DNA of 64,000 bases from Alphaproteobacteria bacterium (GCA_026400735.1 JAPLOL010000044.1:2501-66500); one strand, 5' to 3'; positions 42,279 through 51,611 are shown, numbered from the stretch's first letter. The notes: generated from the letters alone by a model not told the origin. Numbers and translations: made by a program.

Positions 42279-43826
42279 ATGAGCTGGGACAAAGACATTG
42301 AAGAACTCCGCCGCCGCGAAGCGTTGGCTGAGCGGATGGGCGGCGATGATCGCGTCGCACGCCAGAAGGCATCGGGAAAACTGACGGCGCGCGAGCGCGT
42401 CGACGCGCTGCTCGATCGGGGCAGCTTTCACGAGACCGGCAAGATCGCCGGCAAAGCGGAATACGGCGCCGACAACCAACTCGCATCATTTCGCGCCACG
42501 CCGTTCGTGATCGGTCGCGGAGAAATCGATGGCCGCCCGGTGTGCGTGCAATCGGATGACTTCTCTGTCCGCGGCGGGGCCGCCGATGCGGGCATATGGC
42601 AGAAGCTGGTCTTCGCCGAGCAGATGGCGAACGAATATCGCATGCCGCTCATACGCATGGTCGACGGCACCGGCGGCGGCGGCTCCGTGAAAATGTTGGA
42701 GAAAGATCCGCGCACTTACATTCCGCAGACCCCGGGCTGGGAATGGGTCGTCGCGAATATGGCGAGCGTGCCGGTCGTGGCGCTCGCGCTTGGGCCATGC
42801 GCCGGCTTGGGCGCGGGTCGCGTGGCGGCAAGCCACTACAGCGTCATGGTCCAAGGCCTGAGCCAAGTGTTCGTCGCAGGCCCTCCCGTTGCAAAGGCGA
42901 TTGGTGAGAACGTCGACAAGGAAGGGCTCGGCGGCGCTGACATCAACGGCAAGAACGGCGTCGTCGATGACATCGTCGCCACTGAAGGCGAAGCATTTGC
43001 CGCTGCGCGAAAATTTCTCTCGTACCTGCCCGCTTCGATCCACGAACGCCCGGCGCGCATAGAGACAAACGATCCAATCGATCGACGCGACGACACTTTG
43101 ATCAACGCCGTGCCGCGCGATCGACGCGTGCCCTATCGCATGCGCCGCATCGTAGAGGCGTGCGTGGATGCCGGCACATTCTTCGAAACCGGCCGCCAAT
43201 GGGGCCGGGGCCTCATCACCGGTTTCGCGCGCATCGATGGCTACAGCGTCGCCGTGCTCGCAGGTGATCCGCACTTCATGGGCGGCGCGTGGACCGCGGA
43301 CGTGTGCCGCAAGCTCATCAAGCACGTAGACCTCGCGCAGACATTCCATTTGCCAGTCGTCCACTTCGTCGACTGCCCAGGGTTCGCTGTCGGCGTAAAG
43401 CACGAGCGCGCGGCGACAGTGAAACTCGGCGTGCAAGCAATGGCCGCCGTTTATCAAGCGCGCGTGCCGTGGTGCTCCATCGTCGTGCGCCAAGCGTTCG
43501 GCCTTGCAGGCTCCGCGATGATGAATCCAACGCGCACCAAGTTGCGCTATTGCTGGCCATCCGGCGATTGGGGTTCGCTGCCGCTTGAAGGCGGCATCGA
43601 GGCTGCGTTCAAAGCGGAACTCGAAGCCCACGCCGATCCCGCTACGCGCCTTGCCGAAATCCGCGCCTGGGCCGAAGCATTGCGCTCGCCCTTCCGCACT
43701 GCCGAGAGCTTCTACGCGGAAGAGATCATTGACCCGCGCGATACGCGAGCCCTGTTATGCGAGTGGGCGACCCTGGCGCAGCGCGCGACGGAAACCGGTC
43801 CAAGCAGCTTTGGCATGAGGCCATAA
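42279..43826 (+). CDS. Acyl-CoA carboxylase carboxyltransferase subunit
   Basis: 515 residues, the two-lobed carboxyltransferase fold. GKLTARERVDALLD is the family opening; SDDFSVRGGAADA and GPCAGLGAGRVA lie in the first lobe, and the second has GDPHFMGGAW, CPGFAVGVKHE and RQAFGLAGSAM. These match propionyl-/methylcrotonyl-/geranyl-CoA carboxylase beta subunits. No biotin carboxylase alpha subunit is adjacent, so the acyl substrate is open; leucine catabolism genes elsewhere in the window make methylcrotonyl-CoA one option. Confidence 0.85.
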   Translation: MSWDKDIEELRRREALAERMGGDDRVARQKASGKLTARERVDALLDRGSFHETGKIAGKAEYGADNQLASFRATPFVIGRGEIDGRPVCVQSDDFSVRGGAADAGIWQKLVFAEQMANEYRMPLIRMVDGTGGGGSVKMLEKDPRTYIPQTPGWEWVVANMASVPVVALALGPCAGLGAGRVAASHYSVMVQGLSQVFVAGPPVAKAIGENVDKEGLGGADINGKNGVVDDIVATEGEAFAAARKFLSYLPASIHERPARIETNDPIDRRDDTLINAVPRDRRVPYRMRRIVEACVDAGTFFETGRQWGRGLITGFARIDGYSVAVLAGDPHFMGGAWTADVCRKLIKHVDLAQTFHLPVVHFVDCPGFAVGVKHERAATVKLGVQAMAAVYQARVPWCSIVVRQAFGLAGSAMMNPTRTKLRYCWPSGDWGSLPLEGGIEAAFKAELEAHADPATRLAEIRAWAEALRSPFRTAESFYAEEIIDPRDTRALLCEWATLAQRATETGPSSFGMRP

Positions 43827-43841
43827 TTGTGTGGCGGCGCC

Positions 43842-43860
43842 GTAATGTAACGGACATTAC
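43842..43860. promoter_or_regulatory. Inverted repeat GTAATGT-N5-ACATTAC, candidate operator
   Basis: Perfect 7-base arms, 5-base spacer, in the 109-base gap between the carboxyltransferase and the TylF-like gene. Its AT-rich sequence stands out from the surroundings. Confidence 0.35.
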
Positions 43861-43935
43861 CGCTCGTCGCGTGGGCCGGTTGATCAATCGCAAGGCCTGC
43901 GCGGCAAGGACACTGCGTCGGCTAGCACGCTCCCG

Positions 43936-44703
43936 ATGGGGAGCCCAAAATCACAGATAGAACTGCCGTCTGACGCTGCTCAGAATGCGTACATCGACCT
44001 GCTCAAGCGCTCTGTCACGAACTACCCCTATCTCGGCGGGGACACGCCGTTCGAGCGCTTTCGCTGCATCGTCCACTACGATCTCCCGCGCGCGCAGTGG
44101 ACAATCGACCCACTTGCCCGACCGATCACTTTGCTGACGAAGGGTCAGCTCGACCTCGTCGAACATTCGATCCTCTCCGTTGAACAACGCGGCGTACCGG
44201 GCGACTTCATCGAAGCAGGCATCTGGCGTGGCGGCGTGATCATTCTCATGCGCGCCATGCTGAATGTTCATGGCATCACCACCCGGCGCGTGTTCGCAGC
44301 CGACTCATTCGAAGGCATCCCAAAGAACACCCGCGCCTTGAACGACCCGGTCGATGCCTGGCGCGACCGCTGGTCAGCATCTTTGGAAGAAGTAAAGGGC
44401 AACATCGAACGCTTCGGCCTGCTCGATGATCGCATCGAGTTCGTGCCGGGCTACTTCGCCGACACGCTACCGAAGTTCACAGATCAAAAATTCGTGCTGA
44501 TGCGCCTGGATTCCGATTCCTACGACTCCGTCGAAGAGTCGCTCGTCTATCTCTATCCACGCCTCTCAAGGGGCGGCATCATCATCATCGATGATTGGCA
44601 TTTGGTCGGCTGCAAAGCCGCAGTCGAAAACTATCGCGCGCGGCACGGCGTTCACGAAGAGCTAAAAGTCCACGACGGCAACGCTTATTGGATGAAGAGC
44701 TAG
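43936..44703 (+). CDS. TylF/MycF-type methyltransferase
   Basis: 255 residues. Class I SAM methyltransferase of the macrocin O-methyltransferase group: GVPGDFIEAGIWRGGVIILMRAML (SAM-binding glycines), AADSFEGIPK, DSDSYDSVEESLVYLYPRLSRGGIIIIDDWHLVG with the metal-binding Asp-Asp and His. Acts on sugar or polyketide hydroxyls in known cases; here, outside any such cluster, the substrate is unknown. Start at ATG 43936 lacks a strong ribosome site. Stop overlaps the convergent gene. Confidence 0.82.
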   Translation: MGSPKSQIELPSDAAQNAYIDLLKRSVTNYPYLGGDTPFERFRCIVHYDLPRAQWTIDPLARPITLLTKGQLDLVEHSILSVEQRGVPGDFIEAGIWRGGVIILMRAMLNVHGITTRRVFAADSFEGIPKNTRALNDPVDAWRDRWSASLEEVKGNIERFGLLDDRIEFVPGYFADTLPKFTDQKFVLMRLDSDSYDSVEESLVYLYPRLSRGGIIIIDDWHLVGCKAAVENYRARHGVHEELKVHDGNAYWMKS

Positions 44704-45473
44704 CGCGCGCTCTCAACACGACGCCGCTGAATGGTCGTCGTATTTGTCCTTTGCTCTGTAGCACCGTGCGCATCAGTCAAAGCGACCTCTGAAACGACTA
44801 TTCGCTGGGTCACCCAACCATCAGAGTCTGCCTCATATCGCGTGGTGATTGTGCCCTCATAGCGGTCGGCCGCACGCCCCCGCAGCGCTGCCTCCATAGA
44901 CAGTGCGGGTTCCCCCACCATTTGAGCGACAGCGATATCGGTCTCGGCAAGCTCGCGACGCAGCGCTTCTGAATCTATCGGCTCCACCCGTGTGCTCGCA
45001 TCTCCAGGACGGAGATCGAACGCTTCCAGCGTACGTAAAACGGATTGTGGATCGCATTCGATTTTGATCGACGTCCACGTGAATATCCAACGCCCGCACG
45101 CGGACTCCGGAATTTCCGCGTACACCAGCCACGCCCTGAGGCGCTCTTCCAACTCTGACGCGTTAAGCAACTGAAATGCGCCGCCTGCTGGCTTGAACAC
45201 GCGTGCCGGAAATTGCCAATTGCGCGTCCGATCCTCTGCAGCGCTAGCGGGCAGATCGAACTCCAACTCGACGCCGCCATCGCGCACCGCGACCACACGC
45301 TCAACGAGAGTTGAACGCGAATGCGAGCTTCCCTGTGAACCCTCACCTCGAGATTCGGAGACAGTCTCGAGCCGGATTTCATTGAGATCGCCGACATGAT
45401 CGACGCTTTGAGCAAACGCCGACGGCGCGAGCAGCAGCGCCATCGCAGCGAGCAAACCCTGCATCAGCTGCAT
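44700..45473 (-). CDS. Secreted hypothetical protein
   Basis: 257 residues from ATG 45473, with GGGAGAGG upstream. Signal peptide ends AFA-QSV. The rest is rich in Glu/Arg and has no domain that I recognise; segments such as GGVELEFDLPASA and YEGTITTRYEADSDGWVTQRIVVSEVALTD suggest a beta-sandwich. Stop overlaps the TylF-like stop. A terminator lies between it and the next upstream gene. Confidence 0.55.
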   Translation of the reverse strand: MQLMQGLLAAMALLLAPSAFAQSVDHVGDLNEIRLETVSESRGEGSQGSSHSRSTLVERVVAVRDGGVELEFDLPASAAEDRTRNWQFPARVFKPAGGAFQLLNASELEERLRAWLVYAEIPESACGRWIFTWTSIKIECDPQSVLRTLEAFDLRPGDASTRVEPIDSEALRRELAETDIAVAQMVGEPALSMEAALRGRAADRYEGTITTRYEADSDGWVTQRIVVSEVALTDAHGATEQRTNTTTIQRRRVESAR

Positions 45474-45520
45474 CGCGATCCTCTCCCTCAACGCAATACT
45501 AGGCAGACGCGGCCAAATAG

Positions 45521-45553
45521 CAAAAGGGCCGCTGGCTTTCGCCAACGGCCCTT
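45521..45553 (-). terminator. Terminator of the gene at 45579-46637
   Basis: AAGGGCCG...CGGCCCTT with inner GGC/GCC on the minus strand, followed by TTTTG. It isolates the downstream gene. Confidence 0.75.
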
Positions 45554-45578
45554 CCGTTAGTCCTTCGCTTGATCAGCG

Positions 45579-46637
45579 TTACGGCGTCGTCGTGGCCGGA
45601 ACCGGCGCGGTCGTCGCCGGAGCTTCGGCCGCCGGCGCGTTGGCCGGGACTGCCGCTGCTTCGCTCGCCGGAGCGATGCGGGTCAGCGCGCTGATGTCCA
45701 CGCCTTGCGGCACGACGTAGTAGATTTCGCGATTGCGCGAGCCACCGGCTTGCGTCGCGTCGTCGTGGTACACTTCGTACGTGACCCAATCGTCTTCACG
45801 CGTCGCCGGGTTGTCGAGGTGCGCGGCGCCGAGGAGTGCATCCATCGGGTCGTACACTTGGCCAATGACGTTGGCTTCCTCGCCCGTGTAAACAACGCGG
45901 AGTGCTTGGCCGGCCGGCGTTTCGCCAGTCTTGCCGATCAGCAGTGCGCGCGGCTGGCGGCCCGAATATGGGTAGCCGATTTGATAGCAATATTGATTCG
46001 AGACGACACGCGGCTCGACTGCCATCAGATCGCCGTTCACGCTCAGGCGGTTCGCCGACATGACTGGCGGGATCGCGACCACCGCTTGGCCGACGATCGA
46101 GCTGACTGATTCAGGCGACGTGTCCGAGCAATTTTCGACATAGAAGAACGGACGCGCGGTCAGATCGACGACGTTGTACTGAAGGCCAGCAAACGTAGCG
46201 TTCGGCAGCGCATTCAGATCGGTTTCGACAGCGCTCGCTGCACCAGCGATCAGAGGCGCAACTTCACCACCGGTGAAAGCCGCAACGCGGTTCAGCGGGT
46301 TGGCGCCGAGGTCTTGTTCGAGCTTCACGTTGACGTTCGAGCCTTCGCCAGCAGCGGTGACCGTGTAGGTCACGCGGCCAGTGCCACCCGCAGCGTACGC
46401 GACCGGTGCGGTCACAGTGTCGCCTTCGGTGGTTGGGGCTTCGGCAATGGTCACGCCTTCAACGACCGTGGCGCCCACTGGCGTCGAAGAAAGACGAGCG
46501 AGAACCGTTGCGGCCGGACGCTCAATCTCAAGCGTTTGGCTGCGGCTCGCGGTCTTCGGACCCAAGAAATACAGCGCAGCGCCAAGTCCCAGCACTACGA
46601 CTACAGCGATTAGAATTGTGCGTCCCACAGCGGCCAT
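45579..46637 (-). CDS. Membrane-anchored hypothetical protein (SRPBCC-like)
   Basis: 352 residues: one N-terminal membrane helix (7-26) then a periplasmic domain. The SRPBCC-like stretch QTLEIERPAATVLARLSS..., EQDLGANPLNRVAAFTGGEVAPL and later a low-complexity tail (PANAPAAEAPATTAPVP). No catalytic motif. Function unknown. Divergent from the kynA gene. Confidence 0.55.
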   Translation of the reverse strand: MAAVGRTILIAVVVVLGLGAALYFLGPKTASRSQTLEIERPAATVLARLSSTPVGATVVEGVTIAEAPTTEGDTVTAPVAYAAGGTGRVTYTVTAAGEGSNVNVKLEQDLGANPLNRVAAFTGGEVAPLIAGAASAVETDLNALPNATFAGLQYNVVDLTARPFFYVENCSDTSPESVSSIVGQAVVAIPPVMSANRLSVNGDLMAVEPRVVSNQYCYQIGYPYSGRQPRALLIGKTGETPAGQALRVVYTGEEANVIGQVYDPMDALLGAAHLDNPATREDDWVTYEVYHDDATQAGGSRNREIYYVVPQGVDISALTRIAPASEAAAVPANAPAAEAPATTAPVPATTTP

Positions 46638-46695
46638 TTACGCCTGCCCTCCTTGAGCTTCTGCCCCCTCGGCGGCGCTTCACTACCAAATCGGG

Positions 46696-46706
46696 TGGTA
46701 TGACCA
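46696..46706. promoter_or_regulatory. TGGT-ATG-ACCA, candidate GntR-type operator
   Basis: Perfect 4-base arms with 3-base spacer upstream of the tryptophan dioxygenase gene (start 46812). The FadR branch of GntR regulators binds TGGTnnnACCA. The nearby TACCA-N7-TGGTA (46684-46700) overlaps it. No GntR gene is near. Confidence 0.35.
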
Positions 46707-46811
46707 AACCGAATAATGTGGGAACCAGGGTTGCAGCCGGCTCTCCGAGAGCTTTTCCGCTGCGGCGCCACATGCTCTAAGGCCGTGATTCAGCGGAAGG
46801 AACGCCGGAAA

Positions 46812-47600
46812 ATGAGCAAGGGCGTCACATATGGCGACTATCTGCGATTGCCGGAACTTTTGGCTGCGCAACGACCGCAAACTGCCGAACACGACGAGCT
46901 CCTTTTCGTCATTCTGCATCAAACGATGGAACTGTGGATGAAGCAGGCCATCCATGAACTCGGCGCGGCCCAAGCTGAAGTGAGAACCGGAAACCTCGTC
47001 CCTGCGTACAAACACATGGCGCGCATTTCGCGCATCCAAGCCGTGATGACGCAAACCTGGGACATCCTCGCGACGATGACGCCGGCGGACTATCTCAACT
47101 TCCGCAACTTGCTCGGCACGAGCTCAGGCTTTCAGTCGGCGCAGTTTCGGGTGCTGGAATACAAACTCGGCATCAAAGACGAGTCGTTCCTCAAGTTTCA
47201 CGACGCCGGCAGCGACGATCGCAAGATGCTCGAAGACGCGCTCAATGCGCCCAGCCTCTATGACGACGCGCTGCGCCAACTCGCCAAAGAATTCGAAATT
47301 CCGAAATCCGCCTACGAACGCTCGCCCGGTGCGCCATATGCGCCAAGCGAAGTCGTCGAGAATGCATGGCTCGAAGTGTATCGTGACACAGCGAAGTATT
47401 GGTCGCTATACCAACTCGCTGAAAAACTGATCGATCTCGACGACGCATTCCTCACCTGGCGGCACAAGCACGTGCTGACCGTCGAACGCATCATCGGCCG
47501 CAAGCGCGGCACTGGCGGCACCGAGGGCGTCGGTTATCTACAGCAAACGCTAACCCGCCGCGCCTTCCCCGAGATTTGGTCACTTCGGACGAAACTATGA
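46812..47600 (+). CDS. kynA: Tryptophan 2,3-dioxygenase
   Basis: 262 residues from ATG 46812, with GGAAGG upstream. All-helical haem dioxygenase: TYGDYLRLPELL, TAEHDELLFVILHQTMELWMKQ and SSGFQSAQFRVLEYKLG (substrate and haem contacts), and LTWRHKHVLTVERIIG with the haem-ligand His. It converts Trp to N-formylkynurenine. Coupled to kynU by an ATGA overlap. Confidence 0.93.
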   Translation: MSKGVTYGDYLRLPELLAAQRPQTAEHDELLFVILHQTMELWMKQAIHELGAAQAEVRTGNLVPAYKHMARISRIQAVMTQTWDILATMTPADYLNFRNLLGTSSGFQSAQFRVLEYKLGIKDESFLKFHDAGSDDRKMLEDALNAPSLYDDALRQLAKEFEIPKSAYERSPGAPYAPSEVVENAWLEVYRDTAKYWSLYQLAEKLIDLDDAFLTWRHKHVLTVERIIGRKRGTGGTEGVGYLQQTLTRRAFPEIWSLRTKL

Positions 47601-48769
47601 AAAGCTACAAGCACCTCTTCTCTCGCGCGCTCGCCGCCTCCGCCGGCCGCATCCACTTCGCGGCGCACTCGCACCATCTGTGGCCGGACGCGTCCTACGA
47701 AGGCCATCTTGCGGCGTGGGACGACGCGGCTCTGCTGGCGGATCGCAAATGGGAAAAAGTGTTTGGTGAAGTGATCCCGGAATCGCAACGCCATGTTGCG
47801 TCGGAGCTCAAACTTCCTGATCCGAAGACCTTAGCCTTCACAGCCAACACCCACGAATTCCTATCGCGCATCTTCACGAGCAAATGGAACGGCAAGCCGA
47901 TTGATGTGCTGACAAGCGACGGTGAATTTCATGCTTTCCGTCGCCAAAGCGCGCGCTGGGAAGAGCGTGGCTTCGTGAAGCGCCGCATCGTGCCGTGCGA
48001 ACCATTCGGCACATTCACTCAGCGTTTCCTGGCCGCCATGCGCGAACAGCCGGCTGAAGTAGCGTTCCTGAGCCACGTCATGTTCCGGACCGGATTGCGC
48101 TTCGACGGAGCCGAAGAGCTTGCGAGTTACGCGTCATCTGACGGACCGTGGGTCGTGCTCGATCTTTATCACTCGTTCATGGCGATGCCGTGCGACTTCT
48201 CGAAAGTTGCAGATCGCGCGTTCCTCCTTGGCGGCGGCTACAAGTACGCGATGGCCGGCGAGAACGCGGCCTACCTGCACGCGCCGCACGGCTACGCACC
48301 GCGTCCCACGCAAACCGGCTGGTTCGCAGATTTCGGCTCCATGGAAGGCAAGCAAGGCGAAGTCGGCTACAACCAGGATGGCTCGCGCTTCCTGGGCGCC
48401 ACCTACGATCCGACGGGCCTGTACCGCTTCAATGCCATCCGCCGCATGCTCGACAACGAAGGCCTCGACACCGCCTCGATTGCACAACGCTGCGAAACTC
48501 TGCGCGCGCAAATGATGACCGCGATCGAAGCTGGCGAAGCCGGCGCCGCGCTGCGCGACGCCGAATTGCTGAAGCCCAACGCCACCGGTCCGCAATCGCG
48601 CTTCGTCTCGGTACGCCACCCGAAAGCGGTCGAATACAAATCCGCGCTCATGGCGAACAACATTTACACCGATGCGCGAGACGACATCCTACGCATCGGC
48701 GTTGCGCTCTATCACGAGGAAGCGGACGTCAGCGCCTTCTGTGCCGGCGCGGCGAAAGTGCTGGGTTAA
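47597..48769 (+). CDS. kynU: Kynureninase-type PLP enzyme
   Basis: 390 residues from ATG 47597, overlapping the kynA stop. Aspartate-aminotransferase fold type I: FTANTHEFLSRIF, VLDLYHSFMAMP and the PLP lysine in LLGGGYKYAMAGENA, with EVGYNQDGSRFLGATYDPTGLYR near the active site. It cleaves kynurenine to anthranilate and alanine. Shorter-clade sequence, so the call rests partly on the pair with kynA. No formamidase gene is next to it. Confidence 0.82.
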   Translation: MKSYKHLFSRALAASAGRIHFAAHSHHLWPDASYEGHLAAWDDAALLADRKWEKVFGEVIPESQRHVASELKLPDPKTLAFTANTHEFLSRIFTSKWNGKPIDVLTSDGEFHAFRRQSARWEERGFVKRRIVPCEPFGTFTQRFLAAMREQPAEVAFLSHVMFRTGLRFDGAEELASYASSDGPWVVLDLYHSFMAMPCDFSKVADRAFLLGGGYKYAMAGENAAYLHAPHGYAPRPTQTGWFADFGSMEGKQGEVGYNQDGSRFLGATYDPTGLYRFNAIRRMLDNEGLDTASIAQRCETLRAQMMTAIEAGEAGAALRDAELLKPNATGPQSRFVSVRHPKAVEYKSALMANNIYTDARDDILRIGVALYHEEADVSAFCAGAAKVLG

Positions 48770-48830
48770 CTTCCCTTGGACTGCGCGTCTTCAGACGCGC
48801 AAGCGGACATGAAGGGTCCGCGGTCCAAGA

Positions 48831-49265
48831 TCACCAGGCGCCGAGTTCGACCAGCTGCCGCCGCAGATGCTCCGGCAAATCCGCGCCGCCTTGCGCCTCA
48901 CCTAGGTCGGCGGGCGCATCTTTCACATCCAAATAGCGCCAACCCTGAAACGCGCGTCGCGGCTGCGGCACAGTGCGGTAGAGATGGCCGTCGAGGTACA
49001 ATCCGCAGCGTTCGCCATGATCGTCTGTCACGTCGTCCACGGCGATGATCTTTTGGCGCACCGTCACAACGCCCTTTATCACCCAATAGAGCGACCCACC
49101 CTTCAGCACGTCATCGACGCGCTTCGGCCACATTCGCGTACCGCAGACCGGCGCCACAATTTTCCGCTTTTCCTTCTTGGCGCGTTTGATCTGGCCGATT
49201 TGCCACTCGGCCAAATCCTCGACGCTCTCAGCGCCAACGCACAACTTTACGATATGAACCGTCAC
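48831..49265 (-). CDS. DUF1489 family protein
   Basis: 144 residues. DUF1489 features: VHIVKLCVGAESVEDL at the start, TRMWPKRVDDVLKGGSLYWVIKGVVTVRQKI and GWRYLDVKDAPADL. Alphaproteobacterial family of unknown function, similar in length here. Overlaps the TerB-like stop by one base. Confidence 0.88.
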   Translation of the reverse strand: MTVHIVKLCVGAESVEDLAEWQIGQIKRAKKEKRKIVAPVCGTRMWPKRVDDVLKGGSLYWVIKGVVTVRQKIIAVDDVTDDHGERCGLYLDGHLYRTVPQPRRAFQGWRYLDVKDAPADLGEAQGGADLPEHLRRQLVELGAW

Positions 49266-49969
49266 TAAGCGGCAAGTGCCTCAACCTTGCGCCGCAAAGC
49301 AAGCGTCACGCGCACGCCATCCAGAAGTCTTTGCTCTTCGGACGACACATCACCGTCCGCATTCGCGATTGCAACGAGGTAGTCGTAGACGCGCTGACGC
49401 GCATCGTCCGACAGCACGTTCCGAAGCAGGCCCGCGAGAATGTACGGATCGTCAGGCACGCGATTGGCCTTGATCACATTTTCGAACTCAGCCGGATCGA
49501 ATCCCGGAATGAGCTGGCCACCGAGGCGGTTCGCGGTTTCGATTTCTGCCGGATCAACTTTCCCGTCAGCGCGTATCATCGTCGCCGCGAGCGCGTAGCA
49601 CGCCTTCATCACGTCAACCGCATCGCCCGGATCGGGGATCCCTGCTTCAGACAACAATCGGCGCACGCCATCGGGATTTGGCGCAACGAACAAGCCACGC
49701 ACGAGCCCGTAGGTGATGAAGAGCGGATTGGCGATCAACGCCACGGGGCTAAACCAGCCGACGAGAAGCGAGAGCCCCTGCTGTTTGTAGATCTCACTGC
49801 GAACGCACTGCACGCAACCGACCAGCCGCTTGTGGCCGATGGTGTAAGCGATCAACATGCCGCGCACGTAGGGCACGTTGGCTCGCGTCTGTAGATTGCG
49901 ACGATTGCAGTACGGGCACGGATAATCGATCTCGCCCTTCGTTGCGTATCCTGCTTCTTCTTTGGCCAT
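49265..49969 (-). CDS. TerB-like protein with N-terminal zinc ribbon
   Basis: 234 residues. CPYCNRRN...CVQC forms a probable zinc ribbon, followed by a hydrophobic hairpin (about 65-90), then a TerB helical domain (DVMKACYALAATMIRADGKVDPAEIETANRL... ANADGDVSSEEQRLLDG). TerB domains bind metals and occur in stress-response systems; a tellurite role is not implied. Upstream of DUF1489 in one unit. Confidence 0.75.
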   Translation of the reverse strand: MAKEEAGYATKGEIDYPCPYCNRRNLQTRANVPYVRGMLIAYTIGHKRLVGCVQCVRSEIYKQQGLSLLVGWFSPVALIANPLFITYGLVRGLFVAPNPDGVRRLLSEAGIPDPGDAVDVMKACYALAATMIRADGKVDPAEIETANRLGGQLIPGFDPAEFENVIKANRVPDDPYILAGLLRNVLSDDARQRVYDYLVAIANADGDVSSEEQRLLDGVRVTLALRRKVEALAA

Positions 49970-50024
49970 GGATCTCCCCCTCCATTCCGAGGGAGTTTAG
50001 CGCGGCTTTGCGGGGGCGCTAGAT

Positions 50025-50672
50025 TCAATTGCCGTCTGGGTCGTCAGACAGGGCGCGTGTTTCGCGCATGAGCGCCGCCACTTCATGCGCCATTGGCTCG
50101 TCGCCTGCGGTCATGCCGCGCTCCACGCCGCCGAAATCCGCGTCGCTCTTGTTTTGCGACAATTTGCGTTTGGCTTCGACCCGTTCGGCCTTGAGCGTGA
50201 CGCCGATGAAGCCCCGCAGCAGCGCATCTATGTAAGGTCGCGGCGCATCTTCGATGGTCCACGGTACGGCGCGGCCATGTTCGTGCACGGATGAGAGTTG
50301 ACGCACCAACGTTTCCAAGCGCGCCGCGTCATCGAACCATTCGACGTCACCTGTGAGATGCACAGCTTCGTAATTCCAAGTTGGCACGGTCTTTCCGTGT
50401 TCGGCTTTCGACAGATACCAGCTGGGCGTGACGTAGGCCTCCGGCCCTTTAAGCACTATCAGGCCTTTGCCGGGTCCCTGTTTCCACTGCGGATTGGCTC
50501 GCGCGATGTGGCCGGTCGCGATGCGTTTCTCAGCATCCCACAGGATCGGAATGTGCGACGCGACAGGGGCGCCGTCCGAGTCGATCGTGATCAGCGTGCC
50601 AGACCAGCGCCGCGAGAGGCGCGCGATTATCGCGTCTGCATCGCCCGCCGCGAAGTGCTGAGGAAGGTACAC
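50025..50672 (-). CDS. PaiB-like FMN-binding negative regulator
   Basis: 215 residues from a GTG start. Split-barrel FMN fold: MYLPQHFAA, GAPVASHIPILWD, YVTPSWYLSKAEHGKTVPTWNYEAVHLTGDV and PRPYIDALLRGFIGVTLKAERVEAK. Homolog of Bacillus PaiB. Regulatory function inferred; binding to DNA is not proven for the family. The sterol desaturase-like gene precedes it by 3 bases. Confidence 0.88.
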   Translation of the reverse strand: MYLPQHFAAGDADAIIARLSRRWSGTLITIDSDGAPVASHIPILWDAEKRIATGHIARANPQWKQGPGKGLIVLKGPEAYVTPSWYLSKAEHGKTVPTWNYEAVHLTGDVEWFDDAARLETLVRQLSSVHEHGRAVPWTIEDAPRPYIDALLRGFIGVTLKAERVEAKRKLSQNKSDADFGGVERGMTAGDEPMAHEVAALMRETRALSDDPDGN

Positions 50673-50675
50673 GAT

Positions 50676-51611
50676 TTACTCCGCAGCGACCGCCGTTGCC
50701 TGTGAGGCGTCTTGTTGGCGTCGCGCCCACTCTGCTTTGATCGAAGCGCTCGTTTTCCGGGACCCATCCGGACTCCAGCCAGGCGGGCCGAACACATAGC
50801 CGAGCACATGACTCAGCTTCCTTGCGTGCGTTACGTCGCGCCAGATGCCAGCCCATTCGTGGAAGGCAATGCGGAACGGATTGAAGGTGCCGAGTTGGCT
50901 GATGATGCCGTAGTGCGGCTTCTCTTTGGCATCCTCAGGCACGAACGTGCCGAACATGCGATCCCAAATGATCAGGACGCCGGCGTAGTTCGCATCGAGA
51001 TACTTTGCGTTGGTCGCATGGTGAACGCGGTGATGCGACGGCGTGTTGAAGATCCACTCGAACGGACCCATCCGGTCGATCAGCTCGGTATGAATCCAGA
51101 ACTGATAGACGAGGCTGATCGAGGAGAACATCAGCACCATCAATGGCGGGAAGCCGATATAGAGCATCGGCAACCAGAAGATGAAATTGAGACCAAGCGT
51201 GCCGGTCCAAGTCTGGCGCAGCGCTGTCGTGAGATTGTAGTGCTGCGACGAGTGATGGACGATGTGACTGGCCCAGAAGAAGCGCCGCTCGTGCGCAACA
51301 CGGTGGAACCAGTAATACGCGAGGTCTTCTGCAAAAAAGCACGCGACCATCACCGGCCACGTCCAACCCAGATTGAATAGCCTGAACTGATAGACGCCGA
51401 AATACGCGAACACCATCAAGCTGCCGACGGCGATCCCGAACACGCGATTGCCCAAACCCATCGCAAGGCTCGAGGCGCTGTCGCGATACTCGTAGCGCCC
51501 CTTCTTGGTGAGCTTCACTACAATCATCTCAATGATGATAAGCAGCACGAAGCCGGGCACCGCGTAGGTGATGATAGGTGGAATTTCGAACGGCGCTGCT
51601 GGAGGCGTCAC
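50676..51611 (-). CDS. Sterol desaturase/fatty acid hydroxylase family protein
   Basis: 311 residues, four to five membrane helices. The di-iron histidine boxes are complete: HRVAHE, HIVHHSSQH and HHRVHH. It hydroxylates or desaturates a membrane lipid or sterol-like molecule. ATGA overlap with the next upstream gene. C-terminal 40 residues are soluble and charged. Confidence 0.88.
   Translation of the reverse strand: MTPPAAPFEIPPIITYAVPGFVLLIIIEMIVVKLTKKGRYEYRDSASSLAMGLGNRVFGIAVGSLMVFAYFGVYQFRLFNLGWTWPVMVACFFAEDLAYYWFHRVAHERRFFWASHIVHHSSQHYNLTTALRQTWTGTLGLNFIFWLPMLYIGFPPLMVLMFSSISLVYQFWIHTELIDRMGPFEWIFNTPSHHRVHHATNAKYLDANYAGVLIIWDRMFGTFVPEDAKEKPHYGIISQLGTFNPFRIAFHEWAGIWRDVTHARKLSHVLGYVFGPPGWSPDGSRKTSASIKAEWARRQQDASQATAVAAE

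Noticed and set aside
42486-43631. 381-residue minus-strand ORF in the carboxyltransferase gene
   Set aside because: Shadow of a well-supported gene; no domain visible.
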